64,000 nt of DNA from Benincasa hispida (lineage: Eukaryota > Streptophyta > Magnoliopsida > Cucurbitales > Cucurbitaceae): the NCBI RefSeq assembly GCF_009727055.1, contig NC_052354.1, positions 47,626,263 to 47,690,262 of the forward strand. Reading direction: 5' to 3'. Shown here in pieces: positions 63,581 to 64,000 of the stretch (position 1 is the stretch's first letter; every line of letters starts with the position of its first letter). The position numbers were made by a program, and so were the translations under genes. Below the pieces are notes generated by a model that saw only the letters and a program-made list of their open reading frames with translations, made no database searches and was not told where the DNA came from.

Positions 63581-64000
63581 GAAATTCGTTTCACACGATT
63601 CTTTCCACTATAAATAATTAGTCATTTTTAAAAGCTTAAATGGAAATACTAACGAGTTGTTGAAAAGAAAAACATATTAACCTACGTTAGGTTTTAAGAA
63701 AATACTCGTTGTAAAACAAAACAACATCCAATAAGGTTTTAGCAAAACTAACAAGAACCCCGTGTGACATCTAGTTTCGCAATGACGCTTCAAAGGTTTA
63801 GGACAAAAGCCGCCGAAGGGAGGTTAATTATCCCTCTGCTGAATTGAGAAGTTCTCAACCAGTCATTAATATTAGAACAACTCTTGTTCCTATAACGATA
63901 AACCATCATTGATTTGGCCAAGAGATCATTAACTTACTTAACAATCTCCCGTAACTGTGACCCGCCATTTTAAGGCCTAGAGATCTGTCCCAAAAGGCCA

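Larger units (their letters stand above)
60864..64000 (-). mobile_element. Ty1/copia retrotransposon pol, degraded, running off the window
   Basis: Minus-strand domains in copia order. Protease at 63580 down (WILDSGATNHV) and GAG-pre-integrase (IKRNLISVSCLIEQGYTVSF). Frame-broken integrase at about 62950-62400. A connector at 62234-62001 (PPDRYIGLTEA). RT at 61866-61336 (YEETFSPVV, WQMDVKTAFLNGNLEETIYM, YVDDILLIGND). RT end at 61317 down (GSLMYAMLCTRPKICYPVG, YLRRMRDYMLVYG). RNase H is almost wholly deleted: NDLILTGYN joins straight to VVEPFTKALTAKVFEGHL. Several frameshifts and stops make it inactive. Gag and the 5' LTR lie beyond 64000; 63600-64000 is probably the gag part, in poor condition. 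Confidence 0.9.

Noticed and set aside
1..64000. tRNA, rRNA or snRNA genes
   Set aside because: I looked for cloverleaf-type boxes and conserved rRNA words and found only decayed SINE-like boxes.

Overview
This is a plant nuclear genomic window: AT-rich, with GT-AG introns in every intact gene, long poly(A)/poly(T) and (TA)n tracts, and LINE, Ty1/copia, Mutator-like and SINE-like debris. The proteins are clearly dicot. The mitochondrial processing peptidase and several repeat families (LTRs with ACGATCGTTTAG motifs, LTRs starting TGTAACAACCCGAC) look cucurbit-like to me. That taxon is an inference, not a database result.

Gene-bearing half (1-35.7 kb). A degraded L1-type LINE lies on the minus strand at 110-2330. 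A complete 7-exon gamma-glutamyltransferase / glutathione hydrolase gene of the vacuolar GGT3/GGT4 type occupies 3194-6235 (+). A truncated copia element with two LTRs lies at 9105-12232 (-). A complete 13-exon gene for mitochondrial processing peptidase subunit alpha (505 aa) runs 12892-17206 (+). A complete 6-exon NAC transcription factor of the NAC075/SND2 type (466 aa) runs 23105-27944 (+). A complete 6-exon dual-specificity phosphatase of the PTPMT1/DSP8 type (284 aa) lies at 33368-35380 (-). For all four genes I joined the exons by hand, and every junction keeps the reading frame and uses GT-AG sites. The genes act in separate pathways: glutathione-conjugate turnover, mitochondrial presequence removal, secondary-wall/senescence transcription and mitochondrial phospholipid phosphatase. 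There is no operon-like logic. From memory, the GGT and NAC pair matches a close pair on Arabidopsis chromosome 4 (At4g29210 and At4g29230).

Repeat-dominated half (35.7-64 kb). There is an LTR-like block starting near 38661, with a nested 827-bp TIR element and a 71-bp tandem array. A Mutator-like element (about 41244-46410) carries a decayed plant-mobile-domain (MAIN-like) gene. Then comes a 5.9-kb direct duplication (46571-52526 and 52552-58344) separated by exactly 25 N. The window ends in a large copia element (minus strand; 3' LTR ending at 60863, pol from 60864 past the window end) with internal deletions and frameshifts.

Two of the strongest observations concern assembly quality. A perfect 38-bp palindrome at 27275-27312, inside the last intron of the NAC gene, is identical to the Nextera mate-pair junction adapter (two inverted Tn5 mosaic ends). 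The 5.9-kb duplication around the N gap looks like two unmerged, noisy versions of one locus. I found no convincing new biological system. The best biological leads are the MAIN-like Mutator element, the nested 827-bp TIR element, a 12-codon upstream ORF before the NAC gene and a possible small two-exon gene at 7891-8222.
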